From Candidatus Thorarchaeota archaeon (GTDB lineage: Archaea > Asgardarchaeota > Thorarchaeia > Thorarchaeales > Thorarchaeaceae), in the NCBI GenBank assembly GCA_016840825.1, contig JAEORN010000028.1:1-30016 (forward strand): a stretch of 30,016 nucleotides of DNA, written 5' to 3'. Made by a program: the position numbers and the translations under genes. The notes beneath the pieces were generated by a model that made no database searches, had not been told where the DNA came from, and saw only the letters and a list, made by a program, of their open reading frames with translations. Below, in pieces: positions 1 to 7,420 of this stretch (position 1 is its first letter; each line of letters begins with the position of its first letter).

Positions 1-169
1 AATAGGACGTAATAGGGTGGTCGCTTCCTAGAGTTTGGCCACAACAAGTCCACTGGTAGTAGATAAGCTGATTGCCTATATCATAGGCTATTGATGGGGT
101 TGCATCGATTTTCTTCAAATCACTTACCAAATCTTTTACTGTATACTTTTTCCTTTTTTGGAAGCTCAC
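1..169 (-). CDS. 5' end of an unknown protein, cut by window edge
   Basis: Reading the minus strand from a GTG at 169 down to base 2 gives 56 uninterrupted codons, starting VSFQKRKKYTVKDLVSDLKK and containing a WTCCGQ segment. A GGGTGAT ribosome-binding-like stretch lies about 6 nt before the GTG. The gene is on the same strand as its upstream neighbour and starts about 70 nt after that gene's stop, with an A/T-rich gap that could hold a promoter. The first 20 residues are basic and look cytoplasmic. I do not recognise a family. The reading frame is short, so chance openness is possible, but the start context and collinearity favour a real gene that continues to the left. Confidence 0.5.
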   Translation of the reverse strand, partial: MSFQKRKKYTVKDLVSDLKKIDATPSIAYDIGNQLIYYQWTCCGQTLGSDHPITSY

Positions 170-238
170 CTCAACATCACCCTTCTATAAATTATCATCA
201 TTCTTACAAATAAATTCAATCGAGATGAACCCTTTTCA

Positions 239-973
239 TCAAGTTAGATATTGATCTCTTCTAATCTCATCAGGTGATTTAACTGAGGAGTGGGTTGTAC
301 CAAACGATAGAGGAATCCCCCTTAGTACCGCATTTGCAACTCTTCGGTCAAGGAGCATATAGAAGTATCCGCCAATGGGATCAGTCAGCTTCTCTGTAGC
401 CAAAGGGCGACTACCTTTCCGTACGATGAATACCGCGATTCGCATCCCCTTTGAATTCAGATCTGAGCTATAATCAAAGTATTCTAACACAAAACCCAAT
501 CCAATGATAATGCCAAACCCAGCGAGTAGTACTACTAGAATATCAGAGAGGAAGCTTCCGATGTTGAAGAAATCTTGAAACTGATAGTAAATAATATAGT
601 AAAAAACAAGCAAGACCAATGATAGAAGGACTGCAAGCTGTATAAATCGCTTTGAAAGCTTGATTTCATTTCTTTCTTCATTATGGGCTTCTTTCATTGA
701 AATTGTATACACCACAGCACCTAGTCCCAAGGAAAGGAGCGCTGAGAAAGCGACTATTATTTTCGCAGTATCAATTCCAATTGATTCGAGCACAAATTGG
801 TCAATTGGCGATATTGAATCCGATAGATAAAAGGAGCTGGTTATCACTCCTCCTACAATTGCTACTGTTAGTGATAAACTCATTAACCCGACCACAAGCA
901 TAGGCCAGAATACCATCCAAGGATCGACACGTTGCTCCCATATAGCAGCTTGATTTGAATCCATTTCTGTCAA
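239..973 (-). CDS. Four-TM membrane protein of unknown function
   Basis: This is a 244-residue protein with about four hydrophobic segments (roughly 17-42, 66-90, 108-130 and 140-163). A soluble C-terminal part of about 80 residues follows, rich in Arg and Ser. The TTG at 973 follows a GGTGGAG ribosome-binding stretch at 4-nt spacing; an in-frame ATG at 964 is the alternative. It lies 62 nt downstream of the ecfT-like gene on the same strand. It could therefore belong to the ECF module, but it does not look like an S component, which usually has six TM segments in about 180-200 residues. I recognise no family. A role as an accessory protein of the transporter is inference from position only. 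Confidence 0.75.
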   Translation of the reverse strand: MTEMDSNQAAIWEQRVDPWMVFWPMLVVGLMSLSLTVAIVGGVITSSFYLSDSISPIDQFVLESIGIDTAKIIVAFSALLSLGLGAVVYTISMKEAHNEERNEIKLSKRFIQLAVLLSLVLLVFYYIIYYQFQDFFNIGSFLSDILVVLLAGFGIIIGLGFVLEYFDYSSDLNSKGMRIAVFIVRKGSRPLATEKLTDPIGGYFYMLLDRRVANAVLRGIPLSFGTTHSSVKSPDEIRRDQYLT

Positions 974-1035
974 GAAACTCCACCTTTTGATTCTTAATTT
1001 GAAAACATATCAACATTTTCTGCTTCAGATGCCTC

Positions 1036-1806
1036 CTAGAAAGGAAGACCCCAAAGTAACCACTCAGGTATAGGAAGAAAGAATCTGAAGTAAATGAGAA
1101 GAATCAGAGCACTGATTGATACAAATACTAACGCCCAATCACGTTTCCTAAATGTTAGGGTTTCCATATATGTTCGCTTTTCTGATGCGCCAAAACCTCG
1201 AGACTCCATACTTTCTGCTATGGAAAGAGCACGTCGGATTGATACTATGATCAGTGGAACTATAATTGGAACGATATTTCTAATTCGAGTCAAAATATTG
1301 CCTTTGTCAAGTTCGACGCCTCTGGCTCTTTGAGCATCCATGATTGCATATGCTTCCTGTCCAAGAGTTGGTACATACCTCATTGCCATACTCATTGCAA
1401 AGGCAAACTCAAATCGTACTCTCATCTGAATCAGAGCTTGGGATAACTCATCTGGATGAACGGTCAGGAAGAACAATGAGAATGAGGTCATTAAAGCCAC
1501 TAGTCGAAGCGAAAGTCCTATGGAGTGTGAGAATGGATATTCAACAGTAGAAAGAAGCGTGTTGAAAATGATAATGAAGAGAAGAAGGGGCATCAAGCCT
1601 TTCATACTCTTTGTCCATCGCCTTAGTGACTTTGCTGCGGCTATAAAGGGGATCAGGATGATTATTACAATCAATATGGGTAGAATATCACTAAACATCA
1701 ATGATATTCCTGCAAAGCAGATCGATAGCACTAATTTTGCGCGAGGGTCGAGTCTGTGAATAATCGAGTCCTGACGGGTATACTGGAAAACCTCAAGGAA
1801 TGACAT
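1036..1806 (-). CDS. ecfT: ECF transporter T component (EcfT/CbiQ family)
   Basis: This is the transmembrane coupling subunit of an energy-coupling-factor importer, which takes up vitamins, cobalt or nickel. The 256-residue protein starts with the family-typical HRLDPRAKL segment (17-25). It has about five or six TM helices and both coupling-helix motifs: QRARG around 159-163 and ESRGFGA around 201-207. The second motif is SRG where many members have ARG. The start ATG directly follows the stop of the upstream ATPase gene (TGAATG), so translation is probably coupled. It forms an operon with the two ATPases upstream. The substrate cannot be named because no S component is visible in the window. 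Family assignment is firm. Confidence 0.93.
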   Translation of the reverse strand: MSFLEVFQYTRQDSIIHRLDPRAKLVLSICFAGISLMFSDILPILIVIIILIPFIAAAKSLRRWTKSMKGLMPLLLFIIIFNTLLSTVEYPFSHSIGLSLRLVALMTSFSLFFLTVHPDELSQALIQMRVRFEFAFAMSMAMRYVPTLGQEAYAIMDAQRARGVELDKGNILTRIRNIVPIIVPLIIVSIRRALSIAESMESRGFGASEKRTYMETLTFRKRDWALVFVSISALILLIYFRFFLPIPEWLLWGLPF

Positions 1807-2631
1807 TCAATTCCCTCCGATCAGTGCAGCAATCGTATCCTCAAGTTCCTTGATACGTGTGAGTCTGGTAGATACCTCTGAGAAACGAGTATTCAACGCT
1901 CGACAAGCTTGAGTCAATTCAGGAGGTGTCAATGAGCACATTTCAAGCACTTCGTCATTGGTTAGAACAGATTCAGTTGGCCCATCTGCGACTATCTTCC
2001 CATTGGCCATGGCAATGGTCCGAGGAAAGTGCTCAATAACAAATTCTATGTCATGAGTGACACAAATGACTGCACATCCACTCTTATTCAAGTCCAGAAG
2101 CATTTCTGAGAGATTTCTCTTTTGTCGAGCATCTTGACCAATTGTAGGTTCATCTAATGCAAGAACGCGTGGTTCAATCGCAAGGACTGATGCCAAAGCA
2201 ACTCGTTTTCTCTCACCACCTGATAGAGAGAAGGGAGACCTATCACTCAGACCATCTAATCCAAGGAGTGTGAGTGTTTTCGAACATCGTTGCAAAGCTT
2301 CTTCATGGCTATATCCAATATTCCGAAGACCAAATGTTATCTCCTTTTCAACAGTGTCAAGGAATAGCTGATGATCAGGATTCTGCCAAACCAACCCGAC
2401 AATTCGAGCTATCTCAGCTACGGACATCTTGTTAGTATTTCGTCCATCTACAAAGACTTGTCCTTTTTGGGGGCGCAAGAGACCATTCATATGTTTCACG
2501 AGAGTTGTCTTACCAGCACCGTTTGCACCCATTATTGCTACACGTTCAGATGCGTCAATTTGCACAGAAATGCCTTGCAAAGCGGTGTAGATGCCATCAT
2601 ATGCAAAATGAACGTCATCTACAAGTATCAT
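1807..2631 (-). CDS. ecfA2: ECF transporter ATPase (EcfA, second copy)
   Basis: This is an ABC ATPase energising the ECF importer. From the ATG at 2631 it has 274 residues. Walker A GANGAGKTT is at about 35-43, the Q-loop region is VWQNPDHQL, the signature LSGGE is near 136-140, and Walker B LALDEP is near 157-162. The switch histidine is in VTHD. The ATG overlaps the preceding gene's TGA by one base (TGATG). A TTG one codon earlier (2634) is an alternative start. A GGAGTGA stretch just upstream can serve as ribosome-binding site. Two different ATPases side by side, followed by EcfT, match a heterodimeric EcfA-EcfA' module. Confidence 0.93.
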   Translation of the reverse strand: MILVDDVHFAYDGIYTALQGISVQIDASERVAIMGANGAGKTTLVKHMNGLLRPQKGQVFVDGRNTNKMSVAEIARIVGLVWQNPDHQLFLDTVEKEITFGLRNIGYSHEEALQRCSKTLTLLGLDGLSDRSPFSLSGGERKRVALASVLAIEPRVLALDEPTIGQDARQKRNLSEMLLDLNKSGCAVICVTHDIEFVIEHFPRTIAMANGKIVADGPTESVLTNDEVLEMCSLTPPELTQACRALNTRFSEVSTRLTRIKELEDTIAALIGGN

Positions 2632-3479
2632 CAACCTTTCACTCCCTGAACAAGCTCTGCAAGCTCATCTCCAGTTAAAGGAACCTCACCAAGGTCTATG
2701 CCTTGATTCATCAGACGCTTGTAGACTTCTGTCGCTTTTGGTATTCCTACTCCGATTTCCTCGCAAAGATTTGATGCAAGCACCTCGCGCGGTGGACCAT
2801 CTGCAACAATACCCCCATCATTCATGAGGATAATTCTGGATGCGTTTCTTGATACAAGGTCAAGTCTGTGTTCAACTAGGACTATTGTCATACCTTCGCG
2901 ATTCAAATCAGCAAGAACAGATAACAATGCTTCAGCACTCTTTGGATCAAGATTCGACGTAGGCTCATCGGCAACCAGTATCTTGGGTTCAAGAGAGAGA
3001 GTTGCAGCCATAGCAACCATCTGTTGCTGTCCTCCTGACATTTCATGAGGGTGCTTCTCTCGAAGATGCTCAAGATTCAGAGTGTGAATCAATTTCTCAA
3101 CACGTTCTCGAATCTTAGATGGCTCGATTCCAAGGTTCTCTGGACCAAAAGCAATCTCTTTTGCAACGTTAAGAGTGACCAACTGATTTGCAGGGTTCTG
3201 AAACATTAACCCTGCGATAGGAGCTAAATCTGCGACTTTACACTCTCGTGTGTCTTTGCCATCAACATAGACATGACCAGCAATATAGCCTCGATGGAAC
3301 TGAGGGACCAGCCCATTGATTGCACGACATAATGTAGTTTTTCCGCAACCTGAGGGGCCAGTCACGACGATGTATTCACCATATTCAATAGATAGGTTGA
3401 TTCTTCTTAGTGCTAGAGTTTCAGTTCCTAGATATTTGAAACTGAAATCTGAGAAATTAACAAGCACCATCGACGACAT
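2631..3479 (-). CDS. ecfA1: ECF transporter ATPase (EcfA, first copy)
   Basis: This is the ABC ATPase partner of the following EcfA. From the ATG at 3479 it has 282 residues. Walker A GPSGCGKTT is near 41-49, the Q-loop is FQNPANQL, the signature is MSGGQQQ, Walker B is ILVADEP and the switch histidine is in LVEHR. The ATG overlaps the stop of the DHH gene by one base (TGATG), with AGAGG just upstream. The in-frame TTG at 3482 is the alternative start. The overlap ties the transporter genes to the translation of the upstream superoperon. Substrate specificity cannot be read from the ATPases. Confidence 0.93.
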   Translation of the reverse strand: MSSMVLVNFSDFSFKYLGTETLALRRINLSIEYGEYIVVTGPSGCGKTTLCRAINGLVPQFHRGYIAGHVYVDGKDTRECKVADLAPIAGLMFQNPANQLVTLNVAKEIAFGPENLGIEPSKIRERVEKLIHTLNLEHLREKHPHEMSGGQQQMVAMAATLSLEPKILVADEPTSNLDPKSAEALLSVLADLNREGMTIVLVEHRLDLVSRNASRIILMNDGGIVADGPPREVLASNLCEEIGVGIPKATEVYKRLMNQGIDLGEVPLTGDELAELVQGVKG

Positions 3480-4489
3480 CAACCTCTTTGATCAGTAGGA
3501 CCCTTGTTTTGTTCTAATATCTTCTTAATTAGTTCGACTGACTTTTCTAGTGCTTGCTTTCTATTTCTTGTGCCATTGGCTCCTGCAGCATTTGGATGAC
3601 CGCCACCTTTGCCATCAATGATTTCCCCCAATGGCTCCATTATGTCTTTGCCAAGATTAATTCCAGTTTCTTTATAGAATTCCTGGGTGCTTCGAGCACT
3701 AATCCTGACTACATCCTTTGATGGTTTTCCTCCAACTATTGCTACATCCGCGCCTAGGTCAATTATCCCTCTACAAGCGCTGGCCTCATAGGCACCTATC
3801 TTGGCGGTAACGATAACCCAATCATCAATTGTATGTATATTGAGTCGTGATGCCGCCTTTAGCCTAGCAATGCGTTCAGATCGGTCAGCCTTAATGGTAA
3901 GTGATTGGATACAAGCATCATAATCGGCTCCTGATTCTAGCATCGTCAAGGCGGCTTGCAGAGTGGAAGGCCCAACATAATAGAATCTTCTTGTATCAAA
4001 TATCATTCCAGTTAGGAGAAGATTTGCGGTATTGGAATTCATTGCAACCCCTAGCTCAGAGAACAGATCGGCAAGTACTTCGCAAGTAGATGACGCGTCT
4101 GAGTTTAGAAGGGTGTGTTCTGCAATCTCATAGACTTCCGGATTGATTTCATGATGGTCAATGATAAGAACTTTTGATGGATCTGATACATACTTGCCAA
4201 AATCATTACCAAGTTGAAGAGAGCTGTTTGTATCCAATACAACAATGAGGTCAAAGTTATCTTCAAGGTGCTCGTGGATCTGCAGATCCGGAGCAAATGA
4301 CACTAAGACTTGTTTAGATAGTCTGCTAACATCATCACAAGCAAGTGTTACTTTTCCATCTGGATTGATTGAAGTATATAATCGGTGAAAAGCAATCATT
4401 GAGCATATTGCATCAGGATCAGCATTATGATGACCAAGGATGAGGATATTCTCTCCTGAGGTAAGTAATGCCCTAATATCCACCCTCAT
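3479..4489 (-). CDS. DHH/DHHA1-family phosphoesterase (RecJ/NrnA-like)
   Basis: This is a predicted Mn-dependent phosphoesterase or exonuclease of the bifunctional oligoribonuclease/RecJ-like group. Using the ATG at 4489 it has 336 residues. All core motifs are visible: GHHNADPDA near 19-27, the aspartate in VVLDTN near 86, the name-giving DHH at about 111-113, and GMIFDTR near 161-167. The DHHA1 signature GGGHPNAAG is at about 295-303. I chose the ATG at 4489 over the upstream ATG at 4519 because it overlaps the preceding stop as ATGA and has GGAG 5 nt before it. Its place at the end of the exosome string suggests RNA or oligonucleotide turnover. Exact substrates are not known from sequence. 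Confidence 0.9.
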   Translation of the reverse strand: MRVDIRALLTSGENILILGHHNADPDAICSMIAFHRLYTSINPDGKVTLACDDVSRLSKQVLVSFAPDLQIHEHLEDNFDLIVVLDTNSSLQLGNDFGKYVSDPSKVLIIDHHEINPEVYEIAEHTLLNSDASSTCEVLADLFSELGVAMNSNTANLLLTGMIFDTRRFYYVGPSTLQAALTMLESGADYDACIQSLTIKADRSERIARLKAASRLNIHTIDDWVIVTAKIGAYEASACRGIIDLGADVAIVGGKPSKDVVRISARSTQEFYKETGINLGKDIMEPLGEIIDGKGGGHPNAAGANGTRNRKQALEKSVELIKKILEQNKGPTDQRG

Positions 4490-4788
4490 TTCATCTCCTT
4501 CAATCGTGCTTCTAGCCATTCTGAGGCGTATATTAAAGCCTTCTCGATGATGGATTCCAGATCATGACCAGTATCGTACTTTTGAATGATTTCAATGTCA
4601 ATGGTCAAATCAAGCTCCTTCTCTAGCTCTAATGTGCAGCTAATTGAAAGGTCATCAATGCTTTTACTGGGAATTTCGTTCAAGATAAAATTAGTAATTT
4701 CTCTTTCACACTCTTCTGTCAAAGTACCAATTTCATCTTCATCTATATCCGGAAGACCAATATCGACTACAGTTTTCATCTTACTCAC
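4486..4788 (-). CDS. DUF3194-like archaeal conserved protein
   Basis: This is a 100-residue acidic soluble protein. From memory, archaea commonly have a short DUF3194 protein directly after prefoldin beta, and size, position and the mixed alpha/beta pattern agree. I cannot confirm a family match here. The start is a GTG at 4788 that overlaps the prefoldin stop as GTGA, and the end overlaps the DHH start as ATGA, so the three genes are translationally coupled. It has no TM segment, cysteines only at isolated positions, and no visible catalytic motif. The function is unknown. The tight coupling to prefoldin and a DHH phosphoesterase suggests protein- or RNA-quality-control context, which is inference. 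Confidence 0.8.
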   Translation of the reverse strand: MSKMKTVVDIGLPDIDEDEIGTLTEECEREITNFILNEIPSKSIDDLSISCTLELEKELDLTIDIEIIQKYDTGHDLESIIEKALIYASEWLEARLKEMK

Positions 4789-5147
4789 TGCAGTGTAAGA
4801 TTTCTTTTAGAGAGCTCAATTTGAATCTGATTCTCTAATTCCTTATCTTTAGCCTCTTGTTTTTCTAGCTTAGTTCTAACAGATTTAATTAGGCTTTCAA
4901 GAGTGACCTTTCGATCTTCAAGATCAGACGTGATATTTGCTTTATCAACTTGGAACATCACATTGCCCACAGCTTTGTATGTGGTAACGTCATCAGGATG
5001 TTTCTTCAGCTCCTCAAGGGTCAACTGAATCTCATTAAGCTCCTGTTGCCTAACCGCAAGCTGATTTCGGAATACCTCCACTTGTTGACGGATATTCTGC
5101 CATTCACGAATCTTGTTTTCTAACTCTGGTGTGATTTGTTGAGCCAT
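4785..5147 (-). CDS. pfdB: Prefoldin subunit beta
   Basis: This is the beta subunit of the hexameric jellyfish-shaped chaperone that passes unfolded proteins to the group II chaperonin. From the ATG at 5147 (MAQQITPELE) it has 120 residues, the usual archaeal length. The N- and C-terminal helices (about 5-45 and 75-115) are charged coiled coils. The middle segment TYKAVGNVMFQ is the typical beta-hairpin core. An upstream in-frame ATG at 5162 would add five residues but is less family-like; GGTGGT lies about 8 nt before the chosen start. It ends in a GTGA overlap with the next gene. Prefoldin alpha is not in the window. Confidence 0.94.
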   Translation of the reverse strand: MAQQITPELENKIREWQNIRQQVEVFRNQLAVRQQELNEIQLTLEELKKHPDDVTTYKAVGNVMFQVDKANITSDLEDRKVTLESLIKSVRTKLEKQEAKDKELENQIQIELSKRNLTLQ

Positions 5148-5204
5148 AAATATAACCACCATCTAGATTTGGTGCGCCTTCACTACGCGCCAGATAGTTT
5201 TGAC

Positions 5205-5480
5205 TTAAGGGTTTTGGCCTGTGACAGAATCCATTGCTCCTAGACTTCCTGAAATCCATGCAAGATACGAATTCATAGCGGCTCTTAAGGCTGTAAGGTC
5301 ATCTGCTTCTATAGTGATGATCAGAGCGTCATGTTTTCTGGTGAGAGTAACTCTTGCTCTATCGGAAGGAACTGAAAGAGTTTCGGGTTTTAATGCCTTA
5401 AGCAGGATTTCTGCAAGTTCTGAATTTTCCATATCAATCTCCAGTATTGATGTACAAGACTGATTTCTTTCAGAGCTCAT
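5205..5480 (-). CDS. pcc1: KEOPS complex subunit Pcc1
   Basis: This is the small dimerising subunit of KEOPS, the complex that makes t6A37 on ANN-decoding tRNAs. The 91-residue protein has the Pcc1 pattern: KALKPETLSVP near 30-40, an R.RVTL strand, LIITIEADDLTALRAAMNSYLAWI near 53-76, and a short tail. The ATG at 5480 overlaps the end of the Brix gene by 11 nt, with GGAAGG about 5 nt upstream. Pcc1 next to Brix, L37Ae and prefoldin is the known archaeal arrangement. The catalytic subunit Kae1 is not in the window. Confidence 0.9.
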   Translation of the reverse strand: MSSERNQSCTSILEIDMENSELAEILLKALKPETLSVPSDRARVTLTRKHDALIITIEADDLTALRAAMNSYLAWISGSLGAMDSVTGQNP

Positions 5481-6036
5481 TGGAAACCTTCCTAATATCT
5501 ACAATGCGTATTTTTGGACCGATTTCGACCAGATCTTGAGAATGATAGGTAGTCCAATGAATCTTCCTGTCAGATTCGGAGAACAACATAGTTGAGATTC
5601 CAGATTCAAGAGCACTCAACTCAGATTCATCGCTGATGACTTTGAACTGTACATTCATTAAACTTGCCAAGTATTTTACTAGTGCTATCGTACTCGATTG
5701 AGCACCTTCTTTCACGCAAATTGAAGCCAAATCTTTGATCCTTATCCGCGAATCAATCTGCATTTCTCTTCGTAGTAAAGCGCTTTCAACAACCAATTCA
5801 TACTGCTCTACTCCCTGTGCGTCTAATATTGAAATGGTACCAGGATTGCCCTTGTAGGTCGAAACTATCATCGCACCTGTAGCATCAGATTGCCTAATCC
5901 GCGATATTAGTTCCGGTAAGCTCATTCCGCCGCGATTGAATCTTATACTCTCTGGGATGACTGATTGCAGGTCACGTGTAAAAGTTCTGACTCTGTTAGC
6001 TGTTCTACGAGAGGTCGTTATCAATATTGAAGGCAC
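5470..6036 (-). CDS. Brix domain protein, Imp4-like
   Basis: This is the archaeal single-domain relative of eukaryotic Imp4/Brix proteins, which act in rRNA processing and ribosome assembly. The 188-residue protein opens with ILITTSRRTANRVRTFTRDL, then IPESIRFNRGGMSLPELI, both diagnostic for archaeal Imp4-like proteins. The length fits the family. The start is a GTG at 6036 with only a weak ribosome-binding stretch; no better in-frame start is available because a TAG lies just before it. It sits 14 nt after L37Ae and overlaps pcc1 by 11 nt. Confidence 0.9.
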   Translation of the reverse strand: MPSILITTSRRTANRVRTFTRDLQSVIPESIRFNRGGMSLPELISRIRQSDATGAMIVSTYKGNPGTISILDAQGVEQYELVVESALLRREMQIDSRIRIKDLASICVKEGAQSSTIALVKYLASLMNVQFKVISDESELSALESGISTMLFSESDRKIHWTTYHSQDLVEIGPKIRIVDIRKVSNEL

Positions 6037-6050
6037 TATTCTTCGCTCAT

Positions 6051-6446
6051 CTATTCATCATCAGGAGAGATGAGTTCTTCGTCGAGGTCGTCTTCTGCAT
6101 CGACTGCTTCGATTTCGGGCTCGATGTTTGGTAGGAATTCAAGTTCCTCCAGATCTTCCTCGTCCCTTAATGCCAAGAAATCGCCAGCAACACGTTGTGC
6201 AATTGCGCGTTTTGCTGCTTTTCCTGCATCTGTATATGGCACGTAAGCTCCACCTGCGAACAGAAGATCACACTTGGTGCATTTCCATAGACCAGCAGCT
6301 TTTCTCTTCAGCGCCCTTGTAGCACAAGCTGGACATCGATGTGGCTCGTTTCTCTTCTTCTCGATATCCAATACTCTTCTCCTAAGCTTTGCACCATAAC
6401 GTGCTCCGAAACGTCCTGTGCTTCCAACTTTCTTGGTTCTTGCCAT
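6051..6446 (-). CDS. rpl37ae: Ribosomal protein L37Ae (eL43) with acidic tail
   Basis: This is a zinc-ribbon protein of the large ribosomal subunit. From the ATG at 6446 (MARTKKVGSTGRFGARYG) it has 131 residues. The C4 ribbon is CPAC (38-41) and CTKC (56-59). The basic N-terminus and GGAYVPYTDAG segment are typical. The gene is odd in extending about 40 residues past the usual end with a strongly acidic tail (about 93-131, ending in SPDDE); archaeal homologues are commonly about 70-95 residues. An upstream in-frame ATG at 6485 is rejected because it lies inside a leader hairpin and adds residues foreign to the family. GGAG lies about 9 nt before the chosen start. A 144-nt leader separates it from rrp42. 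Confidence 0.92.
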   Translation of the reverse strand: MARTKKVGSTGRFGARYGAKLRRRVLDIEKKRNEPHRCPACATRALKRKAAGLWKCTKCDLLFAGGAYVPYTDAGKAAKRAIAQRVAGDFLALRDEEDLEELEFLPNIEPEIEAVDAEDDLDEELISPDDE

Positions 6447-6484
6447 ATTACTGGTCTCCAACGATTCCAATGCAATATAATTCA

Positions 6485-6516
6485 AAGGGCACTGATGGAA
6501 TCTACCAGTCGCCCTT
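6485..6516 (-). promoter_or_regulatory. Leader hairpin upstream of L37Ae
   Basis: The arms AAGGGC-ACTG and CAGT-C-GCCCTT form a 10-bp stem with one bulged base and an 11-nt loop. The element lies about 40-70 nt before the L37Ae ATG. A TTTAAA box at 6549-6554 would place a transcript start just before the hairpin. It could be a ribosomal-protein leader element or an RNA processing signal. The pairing is seen directly; any function is inference. Confidence 0.45.
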
Positions 6517-6560
6517 CGGTTCTGCTTATTAGCCTTATGTTCGGTTCGTTTAAAGGAGAA

Positions 6561-6582
6561 GTGGCGGGATAACCCCGCTCAC
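6561..6582 (-). terminator. GC-rich hairpin after rrp42
   Basis: GTG-GCGGG pairs with CCCGC-T-CAC (8 bp, one bulged T, 5-nt loop). It starts about 9 nt after the rrp42 stop and is followed on the minus strand by a pyrimidine-rich stretch. It could end or process the rrp4-rrp41-rrp42 transcript before the L37Ae promoter. Archaeal termination does not generally need hairpins, so the role is uncertain. Confidence 0.45.
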
Positions 6583-6590
6583 GCATCATT

Positions 6591-7418
6591 CTATTTTACC
6601 GATTTGACAGCCTCTTTGATTGCTGCGAGGATCTCATGTGATTTCTCAACTGCGATTTCCATTGATCGATCAATCTCATCCAGACTGATTGGACCGACAC
6701 CACCGCCTTTCTGCATGGCGGTCATGTTCTCATTTTCATCAACAGCAATAGTTAGTCGAGTGTCTTGTACCATTTCCTCCTTCAGGATGGGGTCAACGAC
6801 TAGGTATTTGCCTATCTTCGTAATTGTGACTTCCACTGCAGTATTCACCAAAGGAACAGATAACATATTGCCAGTTTCCACAAGTTCCTTATTTTCGTAC
6901 TTCAGTTCAGGAAATCTTGTAGTAGCTAATGCGGCATTGACTGCAATTGATGATGCATCAATTAGATTTCCATCGTATTCTAGAGGATAGACATCCGCAA
7001 ACACGGTATAGACATACTTACCCTCTTCTATACAGAGTTTCTTAGTATCGACGGTTTCAGACTCTCTAACACCTCTGTCAACTACTCTTGCAAGCTCGAT
7101 GGCATCTTCTCTTGGAGGACCAAGATCGAATAGTGGTGATGCCATAGGAGACATCTCCGCAGTGACCATTACAAAGCCTTCATCTTGAGAATCAGGGAAT
7201 GGTTCGCCAGGGAGTACCTTGACACCTGCGACGACACTGGTATCGCCCAACTTGACAAGTGCAGAACCCTCTGCCTTGGCTGGAACGACATCAACATTTA
7301 CCTCAATAGGACGAAACTCCTCAAGAGCTCGACCATCTACTCTTTCACCTTTACTTAGTAGGTCGCGAATGAATTCACGATCAATATGACTGATTACTTC
7401 AGAACTCCAATCTCCCAT
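6591..7418 (-). CDS. rrp42: Exosome subunit Rrp42
   Basis: This is the non-catalytic RNase PH-fold subunit that pairs with Rrp41 in the archaeal exosome ring, which degrades and tails RNA 3' ends. The 275-residue protein opens with SHIDREFIRDLLSKGERVDGRALEEFRPI and contains VKLGDTSVVAGVKV and the GGGVGPISLDEI segment near the C-terminus, all typical. The length matches the family. It has no acidic tail, unlike its partners here. It starts 2 nt after the rrp41 stop, and its stop is followed by a GC-rich hairpin. Confidence 0.95.
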   Translation of the reverse strand: MGDWSSEVISHIDREFIRDLLSKGERVDGRALEEFRPIEVNVDVVPAKAEGSALVKLGDTSVVAGVKVLPGEPFPDSQDEGFVMVTAEMSPMASPLFDLGPPREDAIELARVVDRGVRESETVDTKKLCIEEGKYVYTVFADVYPLEYDGNLIDASSIAVNAALATTRFPELKYENKELVETGNMLSVPLVNTAVEVTITKIGKYLVVDPILKEEMVQDTRLTIAVDENENMTAMQKGGGVGPISLDEIDRSMEIAVEKSHEILAAIKEAVKSVK

Positions 7419-7420
7419 TC

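Noticed and set aside
5163..5204. GCGC-containing hairpin between pcc1 and prefoldin beta
   Set aside because: Only about four or five base pairs with a bulge; too weak to list as a regulatory element.
6604..6990. 128-codon plus-strand frame inside rrp42
   Set aside because: Antisense shadow of a conserved exosome gene; no independent start signal.
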